This document shows, in pieces, positions 63,943 through 64,000 of a stretch of DNA of 64,000 nucleotides. The position numbers and the translations under genes were made by a program. Source of the stretch: Diogma glabrata (taxonomy: Eukaryota > Arthropoda > Insecta > Diptera > Cylindrotomidae); assembly GCA_963693315.1 (NCBI GenBank), contig OY856186.1, positions 378,040,656 through 378,104,655 on the forward strand. The letters are read 5' to 3'. Numbering within the stretch: the first letter of the stretch is position 1; the number at the start of each line of letters is the position of its first letter. The notes under the pieces were generated by a model. It was given only the letters and a program-made list of their open reading frames with translations, was not told where the DNA came from and made no database searches.

Positions 63943-64000
63943 GGTGGTAAAAATTCGAAAGTTCTCTGTTGGAATTAGAAAATATTTCTCCTCAGGAAGC

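Overview
The window looks like a transposon-graveyard stretch of an AT-rich insect genome, most likely a fly (Diptera). Evidence for this: the abundant repeats carry the two proto-microsatellites (TA)n and (GTCY)n known from dipteran mini-me/DINE-1-type elements (Helentron-associated elements, here called HINE). The only host-like genes have 60-75 bp introns and a TATA plus TCAGTT initiator arrangement. Nearly all long reading frames belong to retrotransposons, and most are broken.

Layout. 1-267: 3' end of a LINE reverse transcriptase. 2137-7085: a DNA element with inverted ends holding a decayed LINE and a foldback insertion. 7086-17044: a nearly perfect 10 kb palindrome (arms about 4.55 kb, spacer about 0.86 kb). 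17008-17363: a three-exon gene for a 72-residue secreted peptide at the outer edge of the right arm. 17640-18110: BEL/Pao gag fragment. 18541-27170: head-to-tail HINE blocks (two AT-rich satellites plus a GTCY core), split by an almost complete RTE-type LINE (20823-24363) with a 14-bp target duplication and a 200-N gap in its 5' repeats. 27600-31040: broken Ty3/Gypsy element on the minus strand. 31045-32715: HINE with (TA)n. 33225-34250: dispersed repeat and LTR. 34247-34737: (TA)n palindrome. 34738-43396: a second Ty3/Gypsy element split by a nearly intact LINE (37698-40805). 43397-45600: DNA-element sequence. 45955-47975: BEL/Pao fragment joined to a tyrosine-recombinase (Crypton-like) fragment, minus strand. 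48632-48985: a second three-exon secreted-peptide gene, paralogous to the first. 49140-53292: remnants of a third, older copy of the palindrome arm, broken by a HINE block and two copies of a CCCAGCTAGCACA-ended transposon. 53700-55990: satellite with a period of about 295 bp. 56282-62920: a HINE whose (TA)n has taken in a hAT element and two foldback elements, and whose body is duplicated in tandem (1,423 bp). 63805 onward: start of a gag-like frame.

The most notable content is the pair of small secreted-peptide genes. Each has five codons in exon 1, a signal peptide split across exons 1 and 2, and a short exon 3 coding for most of the mature peptide. Promoter, introns and 3' UTR are well conserved between them, while exon 3 is hardly alignable. 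The palindrome has also copied the promoter and first exon of this gene in the opposite direction (7086-7197). No other plausible host gene was seen.
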